DNA of 64,000 nt from Bacteroidota bacterium (GTDB taxonomy: Bacteria > Bacteroidota > Bacteroidia > Cytophagales > Cyclobacteriaceae): positions 1 to 64,000 of the forward strand of contig JAFDYT010000021.1 of the NCBI GenBank assembly GCA_018266055.1. Direction: 5' to 3'. This document shows, one piece after another, positions 14,798 through 24,500 of this stretch. A program made the translations under genes and the position numbers. The notes under the pieces were generated by a model. The model searched no databases and was not told the origin of the DNA. It saw only the letters and a program-made list of their open reading frames with translations. Position 1 is the first letter of the stretch; each line of letters starts with the position of its first letter.

Positions 14798-16002
14798 TTG
14801 AAACTCATCCCGTACTTTTTCAAAATTGATTTGGCCAGCGAAGTTTTATGCACTTCATCGGGTCCGTCGTAGATGCGTGCAGCACGCTCATGGCGATACC
14901 AAAACGAAAGTAGCGTATCGTCGGTGATGCCCAGGCCACCGTGCACTTGCACTGCTTTGTCCATCACGTTGGCAAGTACATTAGCTACATAAAATTTAAT
15001 CGCTGCTACCTCGTCTTTCACCGCCTTGGCGCCAGAGAGTTCCATCTCGTGAGCGGTTTGCAACACCATCAGTCGCGCTGCATTAATTTCAGCGCGACAT
15101 TCGGCAATCCACGATTGAATGATTTGCTGGTGACCGAGCATACGATGTTCGTCGAGTTTTCGCGTGGCTGCACGTTGACACATCAGGTCAAAGACACGCT
15201 CGCAGATGCCAATCCATCGCATGCAATGATGAATGCGTCCCGGACCCAATCGCGCTTGGGCCAACGCGAAGCCTTTGCCTTCTTCGCCGATCAGATGAGT
15301 GACAGGCACGCGGCAATTGGTGAAGCGAACTTCGCCATGACTCATATAATCTTCGCCAGCCTCGCCCATGACAGGAATGTTGCGAATCAGTTCATACCCT
15401 TTTGTCGGAATAGGAACAAGAATCATACTCGCGCGCAAATACGGATTGCTGTTAGTTGCATCGGTGACAGCCATTACGATCGTGAATGATGCGCCGTCGG
15501 CGGAAGAGGTAAACCACTTGTGCCCGTTGATCACGTATTCATTTCCTTCGCGCACCGCCGTGGTAGAAAGCTGCACCGGGTTTGAGCCAGCCATTTCAGG
15601 CTCCGTCATCGCAAAGCACGAGCGGATATCGCCGTGCATTAGCGGATGCAAAAATATTTTCTTCAACTCATCCGAAGCGTATCCGTGTAGCAACTCCATG
15701 TTGCCGATGTCTGGCGCCTGGCAATTGAAAAGATAATGCCCGATTGGCGAGGTACCCAGCAGTTCGCTTACCTGTGCAAATTCAACCAGCGATAATCCGA
15801 CGCCTCCTTCCTTTTCCGAAAGATGCGGAGCAAACAATTTTTTTTCCTTCGCTTTCGCGCGAATGTTTTTCAACAGCGGCAGCGATTGACGAAATGGTTT
15901 TGTTACCGCTGCCAACTCGATGGGGTAAACTTCTTCCTTCAAAAATTGCTGATAGGCGGGAAGAAGCGCCTTTACTTTTTCGGTGAGAAAGAAGTTGGTC
16001 AT
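14794..16002 (-). CDS. Acyl-CoA dehydrogenase (ACAD family)
   Basis: Flavoprotein of the acyl-CoA dehydrogenase family. The open frame extends to 16101, but the ATG at 16000-16002 (MTNFFLTEKVKALLPAY) gives a normal N-terminus and 402 residues. FAD/substrate motifs are present: CFAMTEPEMAGSNPVQ, WFTSSADGASF, the helical C-terminal domain with KFYVANVLANVMDKAVQVHGGLGIT, and YRHERAARIYDGPDEVHKTSLAKSIL. The highly conserved GPDEVH ending is that of the ACAD10/11-like subgroup. Its stop overlaps the start of the APH-type kinase (ATGA), which supports a shared pathway. Confidence 0.93.
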   Translation of the reverse strand: MTNFFLTEKVKALLPAYQQFLKEEVYPIELAAVTKPFRQSLPLLKNIRAKAKEKKLFAPHLSEKEGGVGLSLVEFAQVSELLGTSPIGHYLFNCQAPDIGNMELLHGYASDELKKIFLHPLMHGDIRSCFAMTEPEMAGSNPVQLSTTAVREGNEYVINGHKWFTSSADGASFTIVMAVTDATNSNPYLRASMILVPIPTKGYELIRNIPVMGEAGEDYMSHGEVRFTNCRVPVTHLIGEEGKGFALAQARLGPGRIHHCMRWIGICERVFDLMCQRAATRKLDEHRMLGHQQIIQSWIAECRAEINAARLMVLQTAHEMELSGAKAVKDEVAAIKFYVANVLANVMDKAVQVHGGLGITDDTLLSFWYRHERAARIYDGPDEVHKTSLAKSILKKYGMSFK

Positions 16003-16012
16003 AACAATAAAC

Positions 16013-16798
16013 TTAGATCGTAAAGCCACCGTCGGCGGTGAAGACGCTTCCCGTGCTGTAGGACGACGCGTCAGCAGCGAGATATAATGCCAACGCTGCA
16101 ATTTCTTCGGGTGTGCCCACGCGCTTGATCGGCAACATTTTCATCATCATGCTCATGATTTTGTCGTTGCTCCACAAGGCTTCACTGAATTTTGTTTTGA
16201 TCAGCCCGGGGCAAATCACATTCACACGAATATTATCGTCGCCCCATTCTTTGGCCATCACTTTCGTTAATGAAATGAGGGCTGCCTTACTCATGCTGTA
16301 AATGCCGAGGCCGGGTTCGGGGCGTAGTCCACCGACCGAACTGATGTTAATAACGGATCCATTTTTTTTGGCCTTCATCAGTGGATACACTTTTTTCGCC
16401 AATTCAAACGGACCTTTCACATTTACTGAGATAATTTTATCAAACGACGATTCGCTGGTTTCCACTACAGGTCCGAAGCTGGGATTGGCGGCCGCGTTGT
16501 TCACCAGAATATCAATGGTGCCGTAGGCAGCGATAGTTGTATCAATTAGCTTTTGAATGTCGTTGGCTTCTCCCACATTGCAGGCCACTGCTATTGCTTC
16601 GCCGCCTTTACTTTTAATGGAAGCAGCCACAGCATCGACTGCTTCTTGCTTTCGGCTCGACACCACCACGCGTGCGCCAGCTTGCGCGTACAGCTCAGCG
16701 ATGGCGGCGCCAATCCCTTTGGAAGCGCCCGTGATCAATGCAACTTTGCCGGTCAGATCAAAAATTTTTTCCTGCATACTTTTTTCGTTAAGAAACAT
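16013..16798 (-). CDS. Short-chain dehydrogenase/reductase
   Basis: Classical SDR of about 260 residues: cofactor motif TGASKGIG (23-30), NNAA motif (LVNNAAANPSFG), catalytic Ser in VINISSVGG and Y-x-x-x-K in YSMSKAAL. The arginine after the second strand (SSRKQEAV) favours NADP(H). The start is the ATG at 16798 or, more conservatively, the in-frame ATG at 16777 (MQEKIFDLTGK). It is the first gene of the operon, 10 bases upstream of the acyl-CoA dehydrogenase start, and may oxidise or reduce a hydroxy/keto-acyl substrate like LvaD in the levulinate pathway. Confidence 0.92.
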   Translation of the reverse strand: MFLNEKSMQEKIFDLTGKVALITGASKGIGAAIAELYAQAGARVVVSSRKQEAVDAVAASIKSKGGEAIAVACNVGEANDIQKLIDTTIAAYGTIDILVNNAAANPSFGPVVETSESSFDKIISVNVKGPFELAKKVYPLMKAKKNGSVINISSVGGLRPEPGLGIYSMSKAALISLTKVMAKEWGDDNIRVNVICPGLIKTKFSEALWSNDKIMSMMMKMLPIKRVGTPEEIAALALYLAADASSYSTGSVFTADGGFTI

Positions 16799-16874
16799 TT
16801 AAGATACGGAATGAAAAATGAATTCAGCATTTTTTTGCCATAAATTAATAAGCTTATCACAACCGATTTGCGAG

Positions 16875-16905
16875 TTTATTACTTGCCGTGAAAGATGTAA
16901 TTTTG
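16875..16905 (+). promoter_or_regulatory. Promoter for the arginine deiminase operon
   Basis: TAATTTTG at 16898-16905 is a perfect TAnnTTTG -7 box; TTTA at 16875-16878 (one mismatch from TTTG) lies 19 bases upstream. The ATG at 16939 is 33 bases beyond the -7 box. Confidence 0.55.
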
Positions 16906-16938
16906 AGATTCGAATAATTACTCTTTTAACTTTATTTT

Positions 16939-18384
16939 ATGTCTAATCTCTCACTCGGTGTTTCCTCAGAAATCGGAACGCTGCGCAGGTTGTTGGTGCA
17001 CAGCCCCGACAGCAGTCTCGGCAAAGTGGTTCCTTCCAAAGCGCAAGACTGGTTGTTTGAAGACATCGTTCACCTAGATACTATCCGCAAGAAGGAATAC
17101 GATTTTTATACACAGATATTAATGTACTTCCTCGATCCTGGTAAGATCAAAGGAAAGCTCGATCAGATTCGGTCGGCCGAGAGTAACCGCGAATTTTATA
17201 AACCCGATAGCCCCAATTTTCATCAGTCAGATAAAGTGATTGAACTGCAATGGCTGTTGGATAAGATCTTACTCGACAAAGACATTCGCCTTAAACTCGT
17301 GGCATCAGTGTGTGCCATAGAATTCTGTTCCTACGAAACACAGAAATTGCTGCTCACGCTGGATGCATCGGCGCTTTCGAAATTATTTATCAGCGGTACG
17401 CTCAAAGACGGACGAATGTTGTTTGCACCCATTCCGAATTTTATTTTCACCCGTGACATCGGCGTGGTAGTCAACGATCACATCCTGCTCAACCGTCCCG
17501 CCAAAAAAGCCAGAACCCGGGAAGCCCTTCTGGCAAAATATATTTTTCACAATCATCCGCTCTTTGCTGATTTTCAAAATAAGATTATTGAGATTGAAGA
17601 TACGTCGCATCACTTTTTAATGCCCAAAGAAACTGACGACAAAAAAGTGACGCTTGAAGGCGGCGATGTGATGACGATTAGCGACAACCATTTGCTTGTG
17701 GGTGTGAGTGAGCGCACTACCATCGAAGCGGCTCATCAGGTAGTCAATCTATTGTTTCAAAAGAAAATTGTAGACAAAGTTACCGTCATCCGTATTCCGA
17801 AGAAGCGCGACTACATGCACATCGACACGGTGTTCACGCAGGTGAAACGCAACGTGTGGGTGATGCTCGGAAATTTTTCGCGCAAAGCAATTAAGATGGA
17901 AGGCGCAGACCCTGTCGAACGAATTCTGGAAAGCAAAAAGAAAGATGATCCGATCCGGATTACACAGTTCAACCGACACGACATCGATAATCCGGTTCAC
18001 TTCGAAACGTTGGAAGACTTGTTGATCAACGTGAGTGAGGTAGATCTGAAATGTTCGGAGAAAGTGTTGTTCATCTATTCGGGCAACAGTGAGTTTCCGT
18101 ACGACCTTCGCGAGCAGTGGACCGACTCGTGCAATGTGCTCGCGTTGAAAGAAGGCGTGGTGCTGGGCTACGACCGCAATGACAAAACTACCGAGGCTTT
18201 TAAAGCAGCAGGCTTTTCAGTAATACATGTGCATGACCTTCTCGGCGACCTCGAGTCAGGGAAAACTACAGTAGAGACAATGAAGGACACGATGATTCTG
18301 ATGCCGTCGGCTGAACTGTCGCGCGCGCGCGGTGGCTTTCACTGCATGAGCATGCCGCTTCTTCGCGAAAAAATCAATGCTTAG
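16939..18384 (+). CDS. Arginine deiminase family protein
   Basis: Guanidino-group-modifying enzyme of the amidinotransferase/arginine deiminase fold, expected to convert arginine to citrulline and ammonia. Catalytic positions are visible: PNFIFTRD (166-173), LEGGDV with Glu240 and Asp243, H294-I-D296, and the nucleophile Cys469 in RGGFHCMSMPLLR at the extreme C-terminus. The 481 residues exceed the roughly 410 of ArcA; the extra length includes the helical region 40-150, which is the usual ADI insertion, and a longer segment around 310-400. It is followed after 11 bases by ctlX, so both belong to one arginine/citrulline unit. No ornithine carbamoyltransferase or carbamate kinase is linked. 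Confidence 0.88.
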   Translation: MSNLSLGVSSEIGTLRRLLVHSPDSSLGKVVPSKAQDWLFEDIVHLDTIRKKEYDFYTQILMYFLDPGKIKGKLDQIRSAESNREFYKPDSPNFHQSDKVIELQWLLDKILLDKDIRLKLVASVCAIEFCSYETQKLLLTLDASALSKLFISGTLKDGRMLFAPIPNFIFTRDIGVVVNDHILLNRPAKKARTREALLAKYIFHNHPLFADFQNKIIEIEDTSHHFLMPKETDDKKVTLEGGDVMTISDNHLLVGVSERTTIEAAHQVVNLLFQKKIVDKVTVIRIPKKRDYMHIDTVFTQVKRNVWVMLGNFSRKAIKMEGADPVERILESKKKDDPIRITQFNRHDIDNPVHFETLEDLLINVSEVDLKCSEKVLFIYSGNSEFPYDLREQWTDSCNVLALKEGVVLGYDRNDKTTEAFKAAGFSVIHVHDLLGDLESGKTTVETMKDTMILMPSAELSRARGGFHCMSMPLLREKINA

Positions 18385-18395
18385 ATTTTAGTGTT

Positions 18396-19310
18396 ATGCA
18401 GACTACGTCACATCTTCTCATGATACGGCCCGTGCAGTTTACTTTTAATGCCGAGACTGCCGTGAACAATGCATTTCAATCAACCAAAGACGACAATGCC
18501 CAAGAGACCGCGTTGAAAGAGTTTGATGGTTTTGTAAATGTGCTTCGCGCCAAAGGCGTGGACGTCACTTTGATTGATGATACAAAAGATCCACACACAC
18601 CTGATTCTATTTTCCCAAACAATTGGATTTCATTTCACAGCGATGGGCGCATTGTGCTCTACCCGATGTATGCCGTCAACCGGCGTCAGGAGCGCAAGCC
18701 TCATGTGATTGAAAAAGTAAAATCAAAATTCAGGGTCAACGCTCAGGTGGACTTATCCTCGTACGAAAACAAAAATGTTTTTCTCGAAGGTACAGGCAGT
18801 ATGGTGCTGGACAGAGAAAATAAAATAGCGTACGCCTGTCTCTCACAACGGACGGACATGGAAGTGCTCAATGAGTTTTGTGCCCAGCTTGGTTTTCAGC
18901 CTGTTGCGTTTGTGGCTACGGATTCACAGGGTTTCCCGATTTATCACACCAACGTGATGATGTGTGTGGCCGATCGGTTTGTCGTGATCTGCCTGGAGTC
19001 GGTCAAAGACGAGCAGGAAAAGAAAAAAGTGATTGCAGCAATTGAAAAAACCGGAAAGGAAATCATCGCCATTTCGCTGGATCAGATGAACCAATTTGCG
19101 GGCAATATGCTGCAAGTGCAAAACAAAGCCGGAGAAAAATTTCTGGTCATGTCGTCGCAGGCTTATCGGTCGCTCACAAAGGAACAGGTAGCCAGCATCG
19201 AAAAGTACAACGCGATTATTCATTCAAGTCTTGACACCATCGAACGAAACGGTGGCGGTAGCGCACGCTGTATGATGGCTGAAATATTTTTGCCACCAAA
19301 GGAAAACTAA
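18396..19310 (+). CDS. ctlX: CtlX-like guanidino hydrolase (citrulline utilization protein)
   Basis: Second protein of the amidinotransferase superfamily. The CtlX signature is clear: HLLMIRPVQFTFNAETAVNN at the start, PDSIFPNNWISFHSDGRIVLYPM, the FLEGTGSMVLDR strand (catalytic acid), YHTNVMM (His), and a C-terminal GGGSARCMMAEIFLP with nucleophile Cys292. The family is named for citrulline use in Francisella-type operons; the exact reaction is less certain than for arginine deiminase. It starts 11 bases after the deiminase stop and ends 6 bases before the membrane LuxR gene. Confidence 0.88.
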   Translation: MQTTSHLLMIRPVQFTFNAETAVNNAFQSTKDDNAQETALKEFDGFVNVLRAKGVDVTLIDDTKDPHTPDSIFPNNWISFHSDGRIVLYPMYAVNRRQERKPHVIEKVKSKFRVNAQVDLSSYENKNVFLEGTGSMVLDRENKIAYACLSQRTDMEVLNEFCAQLGFQPVAFVATDSQGFPIYHTNVMMCVADRFVVICLESVKDEQEKKKVIAAIEKTGKEIIAISLDQMNQFAGNMLQVQNKAGEKFLVMSSQAYRSLTKEQVASIEKYNAIIHSSLDTIERNGGGSARCMMAEIFLPPKEN

Positions 19311-19316
19311 CGCGAC

Positions 19317-19739
19317 GTGAAAAAGACCATATTGTTTTATGGCCTTGCGATGGCGGCGCTGATTTTTTTGCTCAAATATCTTGAGTACAGGCTCTTCGTT
19401 CATGACCTTTCCACGGAATTTTATGTCGGGATCATTGCGGTGATGTTTACCGCGCTGGGCATTTGGGTGGGACTGAAGCTCACGCGTAAGAAAATCGTGA
19501 TGGTAAATCCAGCTTTCGTTCAGGACGAGCAACAGGTGCAACGGCTCGGCATCAGCAGGCGCGAGTTTGAAGTGCTCGAACTCATGGCGGCCGGCCTATC
19601 CAACCAGGAGATTGCCGACAAACTTTTCGTTTCGCTCAATACGGTAAAAACACACACGTCCAATTTATTTTTAAAACTGGAAGCGAGCCGGCGCACTCAG
19701 GCGGTGCAGAAAGCAAAAAAAATGAAGCTGATACCATAA
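19317..19739 (+). CDS. Membrane-tethered LuxR-type transcription regulator
   Basis: A 140-residue protein with two membrane helices at the N-terminus (about residues 3-20 and 35-55) followed by a LuxR/GerE helix-turn-helix (about 70-135: ISRREFEVLELMAAGLSNQEIADKL, then SLNTVKTHTSNLFLKL). There is no receiver or ligand domain, so the membrane part itself must sense or anchor. The start is a GTG at 19317, six bases after the ctlX stop, which argues for cotranscription with the arginine deiminase and CtlX genes. It probably regulates its own operon; this is inference. Confidence 0.85.
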   Translation: MKKTILFYGLAMAALIFLLKYLEYRLFVHDLSTEFYVGIIAVMFTALGIWVGLKLTRKKIVMVNPAFVQDEQQVQRLGISRREFEVLELMAAGLSNQEIADKLFVSLNTVKTHTSNLFLKLEASRRTQAVQKAKKMKLIP

Positions 19740-19846
19740 TTACTGGTCAGACTTTCGGGCGATTTCTGCTATTTTTAATCAATTCATACTTTCGGGTGAA
19801 GGCTTTTAGCGTCCGATCGGATTGATTTGAAGAAAAAACAAAACCT

Positions 19847-20401
19847 ATGAAAAAAATAATCCTTGTTTACGGCCTTATTGCGGGCGCTATTGTCGGGGCG
19901 ATGCTCCTCATCACCATGCCATTGTATGAGAGTGGTACGTTGAAAATTGAAAATGGCGAGTGGCTTGGCTACACTACCATGGTGGTGGCGCTTTCGCTGG
20001 TTTTTTTTGGTGTGAAATCTTACCGCGACAATCACCTGGCAGGTGCGATCTCGTTCGGTAACGCGCTGAAAGTAGGTTTGCTTATTTCTTTGGTAGCGGC
20101 GGTAATCTACGCCTTAAGTTGGGAAGCAACGCTCCTCACTATGAAAGGTGATTTTGCCAAGCAATACGGTGACAAATACATTGAGAAATTAAAAAAGGAA
20201 AACGCTTCGCCTGAGAAAATTGAAAAGGCCCAAAAGGAAATGGATGAGTTCGCCGCAAAATACCGCAACCCCATAATCCGGTTTGCAATCACTATGACTG
20301 AAATCTTGCCGGTAGGTATTATCATTTCTCTGGTGAGTGCCGGTGTATTGCGCAGGAAAAATTTTATGCCTCCGGCTGAGCCATCCCCAGTGAACAGTTG
20401 A
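19847..20401 (+). CDS. DUF4199 family membrane protein
   Basis: A 184-residue inner-membrane protein of the Bacteroidota-specific DUF4199 family; function unknown. It has four hydrophobic helices (about 3-25, 42-58, 70-95 and 145-168), the conserved FGVKSYRDN motif after helix 2, and ISFGNALKVGLLISL at helix 3. A soluble, highly charged helical loop (KQYGDKYIEKLKKENASPEKIEKAQKEMDEFAAK) lies between helices 3 and 4. It precedes the VOC gene by 29 bases and may be cotranscribed with it. Confidence 0.88.
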   Translation: MKKIILVYGLIAGAIVGAMLLITMPLYESGTLKIENGEWLGYTTMVVALSLVFFGVKSYRDNHLAGAISFGNALKVGLLISLVAAVIYALSWEATLLTMKGDFAKQYGDKYIEKLKKENASPEKIEKAQKEMDEFAAKYRNPIIRFAITMTEILPVGIIISLVSAGVLRRKNFMPPAEPSPVNS

Positions 20402-20430
20402 GTAGAACCACTTTAAATTTTTAATATTTT

Positions 20431-20823
20431 ATGAAAAGAGTAACGGGCCTGGGGGGAGTCTTTTTCAAGACCAAGGATCCAAAGAAAATAAAAGACTGGT
20501 ATGGCAAACATTTAGGCCTGCCTGTGAATGACTACGGCTGCGCGTTTGAATGGATCGATCCCGACCATAAAGACGCAAAGGTTCCGGCTTCCACCGCGTG
20601 GAGCCCTTTCAAGGAGGAATCCGATTATTTTCAGCCGAGCAAAAAAGAGTTCATGTTCAACTACCGTGTTGAAAATCTGGTGGAGTTGTTGAAGCTTTTG
20701 AAAGAGGAAGGGGTTGAAATCGTGGGCGAGATGCAGGATTATCCGTACGGCAAATTTGCCTGGATCATGGACCCTGAGGGAAACAAAATTGAGTTGTGGG
20801 AACCCAAAGACGATGGGTTTTAA
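20431..20823 (+). CDS. VOC family protein (glyoxalase/bleomycin-resistance fold)
   Basis: Single vicinal-oxygen-chelate domain of 130 residues with paired beta-alpha-beta-beta-beta halves: GGVFFKTKDPKKIKDWYGKHLGL at the start and YGKFAWIMDPEGNKIELWEP at the end, the latter carrying the usual C-terminal metal-site glutamate. Whether it is a lyase, dioxygenase or binding protein cannot be told. It follows the DUF4199 gene on the same strand. Confidence 0.9.
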   Translation: MKRVTGLGGVFFKTKDPKKIKDWYGKHLGLPVNDYGCAFEWIDPDHKDAKVPASTAWSPFKEESDYFQPSKKEFMFNYRVENLVELLKLLKEEGVEIVGEMQDYPYGKFAWIMDPEGNKIELWEPKDDGF

Positions 20824-20835
20824 AAAGTTCTGAAG

Positions 20836-21240
20836 TTAAAGGCCGGGAGTCACTACCGGCTTTTCTTTCAGGCCGTTTAGTTCTTTCTGGGCTTTCAGAA
20901 TTTCATCGAGTTTGAGGCCTAGCTCCGTGTGGTAAATTTTATAAATGAATTGCCACTCAGTTTTGTCCATAAAGCCATCAGAGTTCGCAATCACACTAAG
21001 CCACGCCAGGCAACGTATTTGTTTGTCGCGGCTTAGTTTTTTTAGTTCTTCAAGGCACTCGGAATAGACAACCGAGGGGTTTCTTTTTCTGAGACTATCC
21101 AATACCGAGGCAAATTCTTCTTCACTTATCCCTTCTGCTTTGGTCATTTGCTTACCCGACGATACTTCGCGCTCATTTACCTTGCCATCGGCTAGCACCA
21201 GCAGGTGATATAGCTTTATAATAATATGTTTGTAGTTCAT
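20836..21240 (-). CDS. TerB-like family protein
   Basis: A 134-residue all-helical cytosolic protein resembling the TerB/tellurite-resistance helical domain: ...YHLLVLADGKVNEREVSSGKQM near the N-terminus and WLSVIANSDGFMDKTEWQFIYKIY in the second half are the two acidic TerB repeats (ADGxxxxxE and SDGxxxxxE). In characterised relatives these bind metal ions. No other ter genes are near, so tellurite resistance is not implied. It is convergent with the VOC gene. Confidence 0.7.
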   Translation of the reverse strand: MNYKHIIIKLYHLLVLADGKVNEREVSSGKQMTKAEGISEEEFASVLDSLRKRNPSVVYSECLEELKKLSRDKQIRCLAWLSVIANSDGFMDKTEWQFIYKIYHTELGLKLDEILKAQKELNGLKEKPVVTPGL

Positions 21241-21404
21241 GATTTAAGCCATTTCGGGAAACCTAGAAAGTCAGGCAATACCCTCAAAAGGCCGAAATTA
21301 AGACATTGGCCTTAAAGTCGAGCTGCCCTGGCGAAATTTTTTGGGGTAGATAACTACCAAAATGGCATTTGCGACCTACGAATTATTTCCTTTTTACTAT
21401 CAAT

Positions 21405-21418
21405 AGAGGAAATCCTCT
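21405..21418. repeat. 14-bp palindrome in the susC upstream region
   Basis: AGAGGA-AA-TCCTCT is a perfect dyad 127 bases upstream of the susC start. It could be an operator. The 304-base region 21241-21544 contains no gene. Confidence 0.3.
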
Positions 21419-21499
21419 GCAAATCGACATTCATAGCATTCAATCTCTTGTTGGTTGATAATTTCCTAAAACCCAACATGAAGTGACTTATTTAGCTAG

Positions 21500-21516
21500 C
21501 ACGGAAAATTTCCGTG
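21500..21516. promoter_or_regulatory. 17-bp perfect dyad just upstream of susC
   Basis: CACGGAAA-A-TTTCCGTG has 8-base arms around one central base, 28 bases before the ATG at 21545. The position is compatible with an operator near the transcription start or a leader hairpin. A second small palindrome (AGTTTAAACT, 21523-21532) follows it. Confidence 0.4.
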
Positions 21517-21544
21517 AGTTCAAGTTTAAACTAAACAATTATCT

Positions 21545-24500
21545 ATGAAGAAGTTTTTACTAATGTGCTTCTCATTTGGTTTTGCCGTCAGCGTATGGGC
21601 GCAAACCCGGGTGGTGACAGGAAGGGTAACGTCTGCGGAAGACGGATCGCCTTTGCCTGGTGTGAATGTGTTGGTCAAAGGAACGACTAGTGGTAGTGTG
21701 ACTGACGCGGAGGGGAAATATTCACTAAATGTTTCCGGCGGCGGTTTGCTTCTATTCTCCTTTATCGGTCTTAAAACGCAGGAAATTGAGATTGGTGACC
21801 GATCGGTAGTGGATGTACAACTCGGTCTCGATGTATCTCAACTTGCCGAAGTGGTAGTCACAGGATTAGGTATTCAAAAAGACAAGAAGGCACTGGGATA
21901 TGCCGTCTCCACGGTTTCTTCCGATGCCATCAATCAACGCGCCGAAGGTGACGTGATGCGCGTGTTGTCAGGAAAAGCCGCCGGTGTAGATATTACGCAG
22001 ACGAGCGGTCTGGCAGGTAGCGGTACAAACATTAACATCCGCGGATTTTCTTCTGTAACAGGTACGACACAGCCTCTCTTTGTTATCGATGGAGTTGTGT
22101 TCGATGGTTCTACCAACAGCCAGGCAAGTTTTGCCTACGGTAGCCAAACCTCAAGCCGCTTTTTTGATATCGATCCGAACTCAATCGATGCTGTAAGCAT
22201 TTTGAAAGGCTTGAGCGCGACGGTACTTTATGGTGAAGCCGGCCGCAACGGGGTAATCCTGATCACAACCAAGAGCGGCGCCGCAGCTGGGAAGAAAGGA
22301 AAGATTCCTACTACGGTGAATGTAAACAGTTCACTCTCCACGGTACAAGTGGCTCAGTTTCCTGAATACCAGGATCACTGGGGTGGTGGTTTCGAACAGA
22401 TTGGTGGAACAGCCTACTTCAGCAACTGGGGTGCGCCACTCGATGGAAGCCTCATCGCACATCCGTATGACAGGCCTGCGCTCAATGTAGCATTTCCGCA
22501 ATACATAGGCGCCAAGTATGCCTACAAAGCATACAATAGTGTGCCTCGCTTTTTCAAAACGGGAGTTACACAAAATAACTCGATCAATATTTCCGGTGGA
22601 ACGGATCACGCTCGCGTGAATGCCAACTTCGGATACCAAAATACAAATGGATTCTCGCCTGGCAACACGACTAACCGGATCAACTTTGGTCTTGGCGCAA
22701 GCATCGACATCTCGGAGAAATTTAACTTCAGCGGCACATTCAATTTTGTGAGCTCCAATGTAGTGCAGCCACCTACGGCGGTGAGCTTTGGAAGTAGCGC
22801 ATCAAGTGGGGTTTCCTTGTTTGGTGACTTGTGGTACACACCTCGTTCTATTGATCTGATGGGTCTTCCTTACGAAAACCCTGTGGATCATTCGTCGGTG
22901 TATTATCGCCCTACAAACGATATTCCTAACCCACGCTGGATGGCTGTGAACTCCAGCAATCAACAAAAAACAAATCGCTCTTACGGTCAGATGGCATTGA
23001 AATATACTCCGTTGAAAAACCTGACCCTGACATACCGCGGTGGATATGACGTGTATTCGGAAGAAGGTTCATTTTATATCAACAAAGGAAGTAATACCAA
23101 CTTTGCCCAAGGTGCTTACCGCTCTACGGTGGGACTGCACTCCATCTTCGATCAATATGTACTCGCGTCGTACAATACTAAGTTTAGCGAAAACATTGGC
23201 TTCACTGCCGATGGAGGTTTTAACTTCCGTGATATTCAGTACCGCCAGACTGGTATGTTCAGTCAGCAACAATTGGTGTACGGAATAATCGACCATTCCA
23301 ACTTTATCAGTCACGCCAACTTTGATGAAGCCGGCAACGACCTCGACTATCGCACCAAACAAGTGTCGATGGGTATTTTCGCTCAGACCAGTTTAGATTA
23401 CAAGAGCATCGTATTCCTTAACCTTGGAGGTCGCTATAGTTCGAACAGCTCGGTGGAAGCAAGCAACCGGAATATTTTTTATCCGAGTGTGAGTACATCA
23501 GTAGTATTGTCGGATGCGATCCCGTCATTGGCCAATAGCCGCGGAATTTCTTTCCTGAAAGTGCGCGCTGGCTATGCCACGAGTGCACGCTATCCGGATC
23601 CTTATGGCACACGCCAAGCTTTAGGAAGCACCACCAACGTTTTTGTTAGCCCGACCGGCGCGGTGCTTAACACCAACTATACCAACGGCCGCCTGGCCAA
23701 CTCCAATTTGAAACCAGAGTTGTTGGGCGAAGTTGAAGCTGGGTTGGAAGCGAAATTTATCGACAACCGCATTTCATTTGATGTAACTGTGTTTGACAAA
23801 CGCTCCACCAACCAGATTCTCGATCGGCCGCTTGATCCAACCACAGGCTATGGTGTGTCGTCAGTAAATGCTGGTTCGCTTTATAATAAAGGAATCGAGT
23901 TGAACGTGGGTGTCAATGTCATTCGCGGTACAGACTGGAACTGGAAACTGGACGCTATTTACAGTTTGTATAGAAACAAAGTGTATGACATGCCTTCGTA
24001 TGCCAAGCAAATCGCACTCTCTGGATTCTCCAATCTTGGGAACTATGCGATTGAAGGAATGCCGATCAACACGATCATGGGTATTGCCCGCAAGACAGAC
24101 GCCAATGGAAATTTCCTCGTGAATCCAAGCACCGGTATTTGGGATAAGAACACACAGATTACTCCGATCGCAAATCCCAACCCGAACTACAAACTCACAG
24201 GAATTTCAAACTTGTCGTACAAGAATTTCACTTTCCGTATGCAGTGGAATTTTGTGCAGGGCGGACAAATCTATTCCACCACAGCCAACATTTTGCTAGC
24301 TCGCGGTCTTACAAAAGATACCGATTTTGATCGGACGCAGCCAGTCATTCTCAAAGGCGTGAATGATACCGACGGAACACCTAACCGCACGGCGGTTTCT
24401 TCTTCGGATGCAACTTTCACAGGCTTGCTGAACAACACTGACGATACGAAGATTTACGATGCGTCAATTATCCGCCTTAAGGAAATCAGCTTGTCGTACA

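Noticed and set aside
16003-16101. N-terminal extension of the acyl-CoA dehydrogenase
   Set aside because: It would overlap the SDR gene by about 90 bases and adds Arg/Ser-rich residues not seen in ACADs; the ATG at 16002 is preferred.
19747-19800. Direct repeat ACTTTCGGG near 19750 and 19792
   Set aside because: Only nine bases long and two copies; likely chance.
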